DNA of 26,285 bases from a virus. The stretch covers positions 1-26,285 of IMG/VR virus record IMGVR_UViG_3300017719_000162, one strand, 5' to 3'. Within the stretch, counting starts at the first letter, position 1; each line of letters begins with the position of its first letter. A program made the translations under genes and the position numbers. Below the pieces are notes generated by a model. That model was not told the origin of the DNA. It saw only the letters and a list, made by a program, of their open reading frames with translations, and did not search any database. Shown one piece after another: positions 10,301 to 16,507 of the stretch.

Positions 10301-12580
10301 AACTTGGTTGTCTGTAGTGCTGAGTACATTAAACCCGCTACCTTTTTTAAATATCTTAAATCTAGACTCTTTTAGTTTAATGTCACTTGTTCCCAAGTTA
10401 AATGTCAATGACTTTGAAGGATCTGTAATAACATGTCTAATATGTCGTTGAACAGATTGTCCGTTACGTACAAAGTTCCAGCCATTATGATATTTTAGAG
10501 TCTCTATATTTTTATAGTAGTAGTACCCATTGATTTCATTAACTGTATTCGCACCAGTTTGAGCTTGATAGTTTGCATTATCGCTAATAACATTGTACTG
10601 ATAACGTGTTGCGCCTAATTCAAGGTCAAACATATATCCTGGATTATTTCCATAATCTGTGCGTTTAGGTGCAAAGCCAAGTGCTGTATCTATTGCGCCC
10701 GAACCCTTAGCATAATCAAATATTTTATCACCACGGAATGTACTGTTTGGATATACAGTATTACTATCTAGCTCAGTTAGGTTAATATCATATAATGTAA
10801 ACAGTGCGCCTTCACTTCTGTGATCTTTTTGTTGTCCATATCGCCATTTGTTTCCATTCCAATACCATTCACTTCCGCTATAGATATTATTAGGATATGT
10901 TTCACCAAATATTTCATTGTAGCCAATTACAGTTAAGATTTTGTCTCCTGCTACATAATTACTAGTATTAAGTACTTCTGTTAATGTAATGCTTGCGCCA
11001 ACACCATCTACACGGAATATTTTATTAGTGTAACTAGCATCAGACTCTAAGAACAAAATTGTGTCGCCTTTTGCAAGAGGTTTACGAACAACTTCTGTCC
11101 AGTATTCTCTGTTTTCAAAATAGCTTGGGTTTTTAGATCCTGCGTGTGTTTGTATACAATTCCAGTACGAAGGTTGACCACCAAGTGTAAACTTTACTAA
11201 TGCACCTTTGTTGTATCCGCTTTGTGATTGCCAATTATCAGTAATAGTATTTTGTGCAAGATCCCAACTTACACTGCCTACGATCTCTGTTGCAGGATTG
11301 CTAACATTATCAAACACATGAGTAACGTTAGCAATATGTCTTGTACCAAAATCATATTTTTGCATGTTAGCACGATATTCTATAATAGGTCGTATAGCTC
11401 TATATTCTTCTTTGATATAATCAACAGCCGCTAATCCAAGGAAGTCGCAAATTGTATGTATTACTTGCTCATGCATCCATAGGTTACTACGTGCCCATGC
11501 GCTCTGATCTTGACTCCATCTTTGTTCTACAACATATTCACGTGCAATGATTACAAGTTCACGTTGATCAAAAGGTCTATAGTCAAAACTTTCGCCTTCT
11601 GGATCAAACCTACTAGGTTGTCTGCCGCTGTATGTTGTTTGGTTTAACCAATTACGTGTTTCATATTCGTCGACACCTAGGCTTGCTGTAAATTGTTTAA
11701 TAAATTTAATACCTGTAGTATCGCCAACTCCATCAACAATAAACACATCATCTACTGCATAGTTAGTTCCCGATGTGTAAAAACTATGTATTTCTACTTC
11801 CTGGTTTAATGCAGGTGCTGTTGCTAAAATAACAATACCAGCAACATTGTCGTGATTGTAATCAGCAGGATCTACTATTAAGTTGTTTACATATACTTTA
11901 ACAGTAGTAGCACCTACTGCATTTGTGTTAAATCCTTTTACACCAGGTGTGGTTTGATGCACTTTGGTTATTTCATATGGACTAAATCTTATTCTCATAC
12001 CATTTCTAAGTTGTAGTGTTTTACTATTAGAAAGTTCTGGTGTAGTATAAGATAAATTTCCAGGAATAGTATCAATTGTAATTGGGTTTGTAGGAGTTGA
12101 AATAACATCAACTACTGGCATTTGATCAACCATAAAGAAGTAGTTATGATAGTTAATAAACATATCATAGTTAATCGGTATATCTAATGTATAACCTTCT
12201 TCATTGAGTTGGTGTGTTTTACCATCTAAATCTGTTTCGTTGTACTGTAGTGCATTAAGTAAATCTGCATAACTTAGTACATTTGAAATGTTATTATCAG
12301 ATGTACGATTAACAGCACCTGGGTTAAACTCAATACTATCATCATGTGGATCAGTTACTGAACCTGACAGCTTATATTCACCAATATGTGTGTTAATAGA
12401 TTGTAAGCTACCTGTTGACATTAGTTGTTCAAGTGTACTATCTAAAAACTTTTTGTTTACTGATGTTTGAAATATATTAGGAAGTAAATCTGTTACATTT
12501 CGTGTGCCTACATATTCTGAACTTTCGCCAGGTTTAGTTATTAGTGGTGCCACTATTGGTTTTGCACTATAGTCTTTCAT
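1361..12580 (-). CDS. Giant modular baseplate/tail structural protein, 3739 aa
   Basis: One uninterrupted frame covers more than 11 kb. The N-terminus (LLPNIFQTSVNKKFLDST near residues 32-49, then a segment ending in NYDMFINYHNYFF) matches the opening I know from very large virion proteins of marine T4-like phages. The rest is a mosaic. Chitin-binding-like W/Y-rich segments lie near residues 450-500, 2100-2140 and 3135-3185. A Gly-rich NPGGNYQSIPTIT module lies near 1500-1545. Tandem repeats of the type INAAxIxGITA...GTANxxIG lie near 2430-2630. A DDATGFPDSGVIWMGNE module lies near the C-terminus. No enzyme motif or membrane segment was seen. Its start shares one base with the gp6 stop (TAATG), with GGAG 10 bases upstream. 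It occupies the place where T4 has genes 7, 8, 9 and 10, so it may replace several wedge or fibre-attachment proteins; that is inference. Confidence 0.75.
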   Translation of the reverse strand: MKDYSAKPIVAPLITKPGESSEYVGTRNVTDLLPNIFQTSVNKKFLDSTLEQLMSTGSLQSINTHIGEYKLSGSVTDPHDDSIEFNPGAVNRTSDNNISNVLSYADLLNALQYNETDLDGKTHQLNEEGYTLDIPINYDMFINYHNYFFMVDQMPVVDVISTPTNPITIDTIPGNLSYTTPELSNSKTLQLRNGMRIRFSPYEITKVHQTTPGVKGFNTNAVGATTVKVYVNNLIVDPADYNHDNVAGIVILATAPALNQEVEIHSFYTSGTNYAVDDVFIVDGVGDTTGIKFIKQFTASLGVDEYETRNWLNQTTYSGRQPSRFDPEGESFDYRPFDQRELVIIAREYVVEQRWSQDQSAWARSNLWMHEQVIHTICDFLGLAAVDYIKEEYRAIRPIIEYRANMQKYDFGTRHIANVTHVFDNVSNPATEIVGSVSWDLAQNTITDNWQSQSGYNKGALVKFTLGGQPSYWNCIQTHAGSKNPSYFENREYWTEVVRKPLAKGDTILFLESDASYTNKIFRVDGVGASITLTEVLNTSNYVAGDKILTVIGYNEIFGETYPNNIYSGSEWYWNGNKWRYGQQKDHRSEGALFTLYDINLTELDSNTVYPNSTFRGDKIFDYAKGSGAIDTALGFAPKRTDYGNNPGYMFDLELGATRYQYNVISDNANYQAQTGANTVNEINGYYYYKNIETLKYHNGWNFVRNGQSVQRHIRHVITDPSKSLTFNLGTSDIKLKESRFKIFKKGSGFNVLSTTDNQVRRLTPIGKVNPVLYIRKGVSYQFTKYFSESLEFVNLDGTANSNVSVVLTGPTYTVTVAQAQTDPLLYKQVGSSKVQGLLMPIDDSLNEDMKIYNNGVPVTTYSLSGKFITLSTTAAVDNVIDIYYSTDDKVIDADGKELAAPTHVYNSQNSWLATASFGDLQEHMRQQMTGMPNFSGDFFGQNNYKEIPHVHEYGGTIRQQPFSTELISQTLMDTDTNPFSSIKYVSKQYKRFRTQFLQKVRQLHNTMAIEKSTYEIVDQALKDINIGKNNTNAFANSDMAMYTDAEVVRYRFTTSDSKVFDLPKTINTYNDTKNHIQVFVRDYYVTGGTWFPIQEGKQYTLTKNKITLNISEINPTYSSVDGGVDLLVRWFPFNSVSFVPPSSAKLGFVKTYTPELVSNLDIESNGVTTSRGILCHDGSIYYRQGTELYDRASSGYSISDAAIWDLEHRIFNNLSTELNTVQDYKTVMPNAHRDTPYSWTDLTNALQSGFNKWKTNYGILNLQDDDYYDPNNPWTWNYSSVSGGIGGWRGLYTYWFNTDRPHTHPWEMLGYNKKPSWWDTNYSWTNITKRNALVEALKYGHYNDPSEAQKLYDITYAYSNYIWDTNDIVTTSGDLNDPTASNLVATPTSVDAAKPFAFGDIGPIEYIWRITSEYKTSLAEALMRLRPLWMTNTFFRSTQRRKTSNSSISTMQYYFNDTKLLGNNTKFEFSYTRFNDSIVTSVDVVSSDNTFTNSSEFTVYANFGNGANVSAVVETGSVVAMSVDNPGGNYQSIPTITSDDGNVSLHVELAIDGIKYFNGLSNSIVEYAKNNGTIPSDLNTRFENLTFNPLIQTQGFINPSNQDFILTSSQGKGKVIIPEENRTSTLYLNQPSAELFFGGIKIAKVSTGYSITGYDETTQYFNWFKPITTGANTIVGIQNTTVDKYKLYDKDSVEKLYYNTVLTNLQDVYSFILGYGEYLNSFGWTDSWSDVGSDFVMWANSKETNTFVGIPNSTSISISDGTIGYFDNVNKKYDGLYNIIDSEGKQILSNSVLITRELLDTSSPITTFTQKDTNTNIYGLRLYKVALEHAVVFDNVTDFSDTVYSPALGQMHKNIIWRGSRTKDWNGKLYAPGYIIDGNTIYNNFDTTAREADQYYENRTNINNSQLVDSARFNTGYNKPSWAQDLVDLDDDTIYEFVKGSRKYQGTRLSVNAFMRNNSILGGISNADIYEEWAIRTSDYGDVRSRDTIEFELTKSLLTTNPQPIRFSSTPRVDVLSDVVIDIDNSSDLLVTGTAGNNFVARTARGFTDYDTIKDEELYKNDYVTAGLPLLTETDYRVINKDDFKKFPEETRNDYNFYGAWKDVTTWDNKTSYKFQDKVLYQGKTWEMLDPDGSSGLTRPNDPINITGTITLPTIPTSGATIILDGNVVTLEKSAETVTLDLIQATGTQDISSSNVIAHGTTLILGQSSVNSSTITFSNVVNTTRYNDIVVDGSVANASITGSATEELIIDNTSVMFNETQSTSTNISAQAAFINGFNASWTTNTGNITAESINRINAWDALRVAYISANSSNTWVTWLQDYYSSSDAGLNINKLVTEYGTSPSWSSELLSLLTSDVTIINNIQNKTYNATNVANGTETISNTDKNSARSALENGQYITAIKNWKIANPNTVFATSTIVTTQSGSGFKVYDVQAIRNRINAANISDVTASVSGGAIRLTKTTSTDTVAFSLRISAATANADVGFASSTTTTNATSYVQTTTPNLTINQVISQINAAQIAGITAQSVAPANALLRILSSNSVLYIGNGTANNAIGIGTGIVPATTSTTTISTASSLIDIIEKINSAGITGVTASNSNNRLKITSLNEQLIVGAGTANTIVGLSAETLSATQTTVSNVFNAIVGSDGNQVFREMSNDPNIFSIWVADNSTASNVNLGYQVYQTMDFDMYINYSCAGINDADDAEITVAIGSGVTQAHNLAVGDYVFITGSSTVPSIDGIHEVTKVDTADIKKFYIDAYIDKEGDAGNIYPLRPVRFSTESELISSFNTTINGLFKYNFAGVRQNDEQQPIYAYIDNDNSGNPAVYRYTGTYSNGSGHVGTEGWTKVRINQAQARNDLIENVKIYDADRKTLITTLETYDPSKGIIPGYISSEIDFKLTADIASYNYNNLDGFVENQRAWGDLHVGKRWWDLTTAVYLDYEQGSVDYQQANWGRLFDGSSIDIYEWTRSPVLPEQWKDVVDAETIIDGNAATGEAYFKTINDQKVYQWVETTFYNPRTKQVSTQYFFWVKNKTNFNGERRYNISQLSTILENPSAFNISWCAASGTDKLFLTNIDNLVSDTSVVQVNQIQSSNTLPLTEWTLLSDGDPESIIPEYMHIKIRDSLVSYNKASKRYSFETYSASTSYAVNAVVLEAGKYYMSRVASNLGNSPSTDTTGTYWKELIDYSFPEDTPQMDIDVLMSQPVPDLSLHEYNRYGHLTRPAQSLFRDVVTARQNFVEATNELLAKICLVGQAPNWRDVFYKTFTEGSITYDVSKYWTFADWSANNYDSETVPDRIYETTFDMQPVLGEPFLDAVGSHVYVSTVTHPDGINRPEIYKVVLEDGLRTYKRVWKEKGTIRISEELWNQSKYGKGFDSTGFDISGFDDDSSNVLASLFDDLRSKVFVGSVRVYYNKLWFKMLYQAVTDNTTDDFAFKTTYIKLNVNHPVLMSKTYQKYDVGVVEEFVNTIKPFHTKIRTTTEAVTTLDACSAEVTEQQRDTEITLLYPAPSVVQGDNRIGWQGDISLSGGEFNTVAFSDTIETAFTTTTFSDVYDGNVFIQPVQEGWRDGLYPADIHENISILVQTNASGSTETTDTRSFRMNIWEQYRIQESTAVVDATSTVTAASVIASDHDAIMVDDATGFPDSGVIWMGNERIEYGAKGPSTILGTTLFYCTRGTHGTPVLTNTPIGTTVRYEPTMPVLENFAHYGDNLRLAYNDSGVSLASAGTSPEHAFIRNAGPGTI
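4680..5300 (-). repeat. Tandem protein repeats inside the giant gene (hook-IN-like)
   Basis: Within about residues 2430-2630 of the giant protein, two good copies and one looser copy share a pattern. It runs: hydrophobic helix, INAA/INSA, GITA/GVTA, a beta pair (LRILSSNSVLYIGNGTAN; LKITSLNEQLIVGAGTAN), then IG/VG and a Thr-rich linker. The core resembles the flagellin hook IN motif family, in which a short helix precedes a GVTAS strand. The coding strand is Ser/Thr/Ala/Asn-rich here. The boundaries are approximate. Confidence 0.55.
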
Positions 12581-15500
12581 TATATGTTTGCTCCGGTATT
12601 TGCTGCTATACTTGTTGGATTAAGCAGAACATTGTCATTGACAACAATATTACTTGTACTAATTACAGGCATAAACATTTCATCACTGTTAGCAGGTATC
12701 TCAAATAATCCAATTTCACTTGTAGTTTCACTAATAGGATTTAGTGTTACTTGCGAGACTTGACCTATCATATTATTATGTATAAAGGCTGCAAGTTCTG
12801 TAAAGTAAAACGTTTCTCCAAAATCCCAATTATCAATATTGAAGTAACTTTGAATTAACTTAATAGTCTGCTGTTTAATTTCTGTATCACTCAGTGATGC
12901 ATTTGTAGTTTTTGTAATAACAAAGTTTGCTTGTAGCTCACTATTAGCTAAATCTCCGAACAGTAATTTATACTTAACTGGTCTATAAATTACTTGATCA
13001 CTTATGGACTTCTTAGCTTCAAGAGAAGTAAACATATTTGTTAGCATATTAACTGTGGGTGGATTTGGTTTCGTGTAACTTCGTCCGTCAAATGTTGCCC
13101 ATCTTCTAAAGTCTTGCTCATAACTTTTTAACAATACAAATGTATCAATGATGTTTGTTTGCGCAGGATCTATTAGCTGATTTAAGTCTGCTACTCTAGT
13201 AAATTTTGAATCAAGTACTGCTCTGCCGTTTACTACTGATGATCCGTTCTCATCATATACTGCATAATCATATCCGTGTTCATTAACAGTTCCCAATTTA
13301 ATTGTCTCATTTTGTATAATTTCGTCAAATGATGCTGGGTTGTCTGGGAAGCCGTCATTATTAGGATCTGCTAGTGTTAATCTAATCTTATGTGGATCCG
13401 TATATCCATCTGTGTATGTGAAATATCCAAACGCATTAAACTTATAATTTGTGTTTAGTGGTGTACTGTCTATACTACTTTTTTTGTTAATACCAAGTAT
13501 GGTAATATTATCTAGACTTGGTTTTAATGTTTCACTACTAAATGTTTCAGTAAAGTTTAAGTTATTGAATCTTATCTGCTTTTCACTACCAAATACATAA
13601 CGAGTCTTTCTAGTTAAGATCTCCCAATGTGTTCCTGTATAGTTTAATCTTATAATCCAACTATTGTCTAATCCAGTGCTACTAGTGTCGCCTTCTTTTA
13701 AACGACTCCAGTTAGCTACACTATTACTTGTAATATTGTTATTTGATAAATCACTACCAGTAACAATTTTCCATGTTTGTGAACTTGCATCATAACGTAA
13801 TCCAAAACTATTATTGTTGGTTAGTTCACTTATTACATCTGTCTTAATATTTGTTTCTAATGCAGGTTCCCAACTTGGAACAATGCGTTTAATACGAGCA
13901 CTACTTGGAATAGGCTTACTTAATACAACTGCACCTCTGCCTGTAATATCTAAACCCGACGGTGTTCCGACACTGTTGTCTTCACCAAGTCCAGTTTTGT
14001 TTAAACCTGTAACTCTAACCCATTCTGTATCTGCACTAGCAACAAATACTTTAGCACTAGCACCAGTGCCTCCGCCTCCGGAAAGTGTAATATTAGTTGC
14101 TTGGTTATAGTTTAAACCTTGTGTGTTAATGGTAATACTTACAACTTCTCCTGCTGCAATATTAGCTGTAGCTGTTGCACCTGATCCAGCACCTGTAATA
14201 GTTGCAGTTGGTGCACTAGTATATCCACTACCGCTAGTTACAACTTCGATAGTTTTAATATATCCGTTTGTCCAAGGCGTTGTAATGAATTCTATAAGTC
14301 CGTTTGTTTCTAATTTTCTTAGTGGGAAAGGTGCTGTTTCACCTAATCTTTGTACAACACTGTTGTATGTAAGATAACCTGTACAACTATTATTACTTTT
14401 GCTTACTTGATTCCAGCGATATACATTCAAGTCACTTCCATCAGCATTGTTATAATTTATACTAGCAGTTGTATCACTATAATGTAAGTTACCATTGAAT
14501 GAACTTTCAACACCATACCAATGTCTGTCATAGTAAAAATTCTTAACTTCAGGATTATTTAGAATAGGATTAATGTAACGCTGGAATATCTGTTCACTGT
14601 TTAAACTAGTTGGCAACGACACAAGTTGTCTTGCTGTAATTTCATCTTTGTAAAGATATCCGTCGGATAAAAATTGTGTTGCATCACTGTAAGTTGCAGT
14701 TGGATCATGAAAGTCTCTAAAACGACTGTGTCCACTGTGCACACGGTTGATACTTTTAATTTTGCGAATGTTTTCGCTTACTGTTACAGGAAATAAACTA
14801 TAATCATCACTAGTTACCATACGATCTTGTGTACCAAAGAAACGACTTGCATTTGCTTTAATACTGTCAATACTTTCTCTTGCACTTGCATTGTTAACAG
14901 TTTCTTTAAGACTTGCTGTAAACTGTGCACGATAACTATTGCCATCATTAGCAATATAATTAATTGAAAAACGTGATGATCCAAAGTTATCTGGAATCAA
15001 ACTGTAACTATTATTAAGTCCTGTGCGATACCATACACGAATAATTCCACGTGGAATATTTCCGAAGTTGCCATCGCTGAACACAACACTAACCTGATCG
15101 TCTTCACGACTTGATACAGTGTATATGTCACGTACATTATTATTAATACTGTTAAATGCTGAATTTAGTCCAAATAGTTTATCTACTCTAGTCCAATTTT
15201 TTTGTACTTGACCAACTTCGTCAATTGACTGTACCCACATATTTCCATTGGTTACATTTGATTCGTTAATATCTAGTACTAAGTTTGCAATACCCTTGTC
15301 GATATCAAAGTCTTTGTACTGCAACGATCCTTGTTTAAAACCTAAAAAGAATCCTGTGTTTGGACTACTAAATCCTGCATTATCATCTTTGTATAGTATA
15401 TCAAATACACCATAAGGATTAGGAGTTTTTTCTTCAATTCGATTAAGTGTTTGATTATAGTAAACACTATGCGCCGTAAACGCCGCACGTTGTCCACTAA

Positions 15501-16110
15501 GTATTCCATTAAATGGTAGTGTAACATCTGTGCTTGTACTATTAGTTCTGTATACTTCATTCTTTACATTATTACTTGAAAAACGTGCAAACGGTGAACC
15601 GAATTGACTACTACTTTGAAAGATGTTATTCATAATTGTTAAAAAGTTTTGGTAAGTGTTAGGATCTGTTACATCTTCAAACTGTACTTCAACATTTGCA
15701 AGACTTGTGCCGTCTACATCATAAATGTTTTGATTTGTAACAACGCTGTCTATCTTTAAATATCCACTGGCAACGATATTCCTAGTAGGTGTATAGTTTA
15801 AAAATTCAGCAATGCGTAAGGCGCTTTCTCTGCGTTCTGCTGTACTTAAAAAGTTCTCTCTTGTATTAAGATCATTTCGAAATGCTAAGTTATGACCTAA
15901 GAAAGCCATAAGTTCCATTAAACTTACAAATTCACTTGAACTAATCCAGTCATTAAAGTTTTCCGGATAGTTAGCGTTAATGTATTCTACCATACTGTTA
16001 CGTATAGTATCAAAATCATATGCCTTAAAATCTGCTTGTGCAAAACTTTCGTATACTACGCTGAAATCTTCTGCTGCAAACAAGCTACTCTGTCTTGCGC
16101 CTTGTGCCAT
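12580..16110 (-). CDS. 6: Baseplate wedge subunit gp6, enlarged (1176 aa)
   Basis: gp6 forms the inner ring of the baseplate that holds the wedges together and drives the change on contraction. The gp6/baseplate-J-like character is visible in residues 30-115 (NSMVEYINANYPENFNDWIS, then ENFLSTAERRESALRIAEFL, NYTPTRNIVASGYL) and in 430-470 (DDYSLFPVTVSENIRKIKSI). T4 gp6 is 660 aa, so about 500 residues are extra. Part of the excess is a Gly-rich beta module at ~617-690 (TSGSGYTSAPTATITGAG, then TLSGGGGTGASAKV). The C-terminal third (VIYRPVKYKLLFGDLANSEL, then YFNIDNWDFGETFYFTELAA) again looks like the conserved gp6 end. The gene starts in a TAATG overlap with gp25, with AGGTGAAG as ribosome site, and ends in a TAATG overlap with the giant gene. 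gp25 then gp6 is the normal T4-like order. Confidence 0.9.
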   Translation of the reverse strand: MAQGARQSSLFAAEDFSVVYESFAQADFKAYDFDTIRNSMVEYINANYPENFNDWISSSEFVSLMELMAFLGHNLAFRNDLNTRENFLSTAERRESALRIAEFLNYTPTRNIVASGYLKIDSVVTNQNIYDVDGTSLANVEVQFEDVTDPNTYQNFLTIMNNIFQSSSQFGSPFARFSSNNVKNEVYRTNSTSTDVTLPFNGILSGQRAAFTAHSVYYNQTLNRIEEKTPNPYGVFDILYKDDNAGFSSPNTGFFLGFKQGSLQYKDFDIDKGIANLVLDINESNVTNGNMWVQSIDEVGQVQKNWTRVDKLFGLNSAFNSINNNVRDIYTVSSREDDQVSVVFSDGNFGNIPRGIIRVWYRTGLNNSYSLIPDNFGSSRFSINYIANDGNSYRAQFTASLKETVNNASARESIDSIKANASRFFGTQDRMVTSDDYSLFPVTVSENIRKIKSINRVHSGHSRFRDFHDPTATYSDATQFLSDGYLYKDEITARQLVSLPTSLNSEQIFQRYINPILNNPEVKNFYYDRHWYGVESSFNGNLHYSDTTASINYNNADGSDLNVYRWNQVSKSNNSCTGYLTYNSVVQRLGETAPFPLRKLETNGLIEFITTPWTNGYIKTIEVVTSGSGYTSAPTATITGAGSGATATANIAAGEVVSITINTQGLNYNQATNITLSGGGGTGASAKVFVASADTEWVRVTGLNKTGLGEDNSVGTPSGLDITGRGAVVLSKPIPSSARIKRIVPSWEPALETNIKTDVISELTNNNSFGLRYDASSQTWKIVTGSDLSNNNITSNSVANWSRLKEGDTSSTGLDNSWIIRLNYTGTHWEILTRKTRYVFGSEKQIRFNNLNFTETFSSETLKPSLDNITILGINKKSSIDSTPLNTNYKFNAFGYFTYTDGYTDPHKIRLTLADPNNDGFPDNPASFDEIIQNETIKLGTVNEHGYDYAVYDENGSSVVNGRAVLDSKFTRVADLNQLIDPAQTNIIDTFVLLKSYEQDFRRWATFDGRSYTKPNPPTVNMLTNMFTSLEAKKSISDQVIYRPVKYKLLFGDLANSELQANFVITKTTNASLSDTEIKQQTIKLIQSYFNIDNWDFGETFYFTELAAFIHNNMIGQVSQVTLNPISETTSEIGLFEIPANSDEMFMPVISTSNIVVNDNVLLNPTSIAANTGANI

Positions 16111-16472
16111 TATTCTTCACCTATAAAATTTAGAAACAATTCTTCAGCTGTTCCTGTGTCATCATATAAAAGTTGTACTCTAACGTTTAGTGTATGATCA
16201 TTTGGTTTTTCTAAACGCAAGTCTTGAAATATCCATCTTGGATCACTTTCGATAATGCGTATTACATCTTTTTTAACTATACCTTCAGTAATTGGGTCTA
16301 AAGGATCAAATAGTATATCCCATATACTACATCCGAATTCTGGGTTCATAACTCTTTCACCTTTACGTGTATAAAAATGATTCAAAAGGTCACGAACAGC
16401 CAAGTCCTTATCAACAAGAACTCTGTTTCCGTTAGTAGAATTTACAGTACTATATCCAATGTATGTTGCCAT
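16110..16472 (-). CDS. 25: Baseplate wedge subunit gp25
   Basis: This is a 120-residue protein of the gp25/GpW family. It has the family core FYTRKGERVMNPEFGCSIWD at residues 33-52, then ILFDPLDP and a C-terminal beta strand (TLNVRVQLLYDD). In T4, gp25 joins gp6 and gp53 in the wedge core and resembles the sheath end that starts sheath assembly. T4 gp25 is 132 aa, so the length fits. The stop overlaps the gp6 start by one base, so the two are probably made in step. There is no obvious Shine-Dalgarno sequence before the ATG at 16472. A late-promoter-like GATAAATA lies immediately upstream, so initiation may be unusual or depend on readthrough from the 300-residue gene 35 bp away. Confidence 0.93.
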   Translation of the reverse strand: MATYIGYSTVNSTNGNRVLVDKDLAVRDLLNHFYTRKGERVMNPEFGCSIWDILFDPLDPITEGIVKKDVIRIIESDPRWIFQDLRLEKPNDHTLNVRVQLLYDDTGTAEELFLNFIGEE

Positions 16473-16477
16473 ACTAA

Positions 16478-16485
16478 TATTTATC
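16478..16485 (-). promoter_or_regulatory. Late-promoter-like octamer GATAAATA before gp25
   Basis: The minus strand reads GATAAATA, one base from TATAAATA, inside the only clear gap (16473-16507) in the middle of the baseplate block. T4-type late initiation falls about 6 bases after the octamer, which here is the A of the gp25 ATG. The transcript would then be leaderless. The rest of the gap holds no hairpin or ribosome site that I can see. Confidence 0.4.
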
Positions 16486-16507
16486 GTATAATTCTATGCT
16501 AAGTTAA

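Noticed and set aside
1361-12580. The giant frame as an assembly or frameshift fusion of several genes
   Set aside because: The frame is unbroken over 11 kb, protein-like throughout, and no internal ribosome site plus start stands out at a module border; giant proteins with this N-terminus are known in marine T4-like phages.
1926-15560. Many open frames of 60-130 codons on both strands inside the giant and gp6 genes
   Set aside because: They lie wholly within long conserved reading frames, lack good ribosome sites and have low-complexity composition typical of shadow frames in AT-rich coding DNA.
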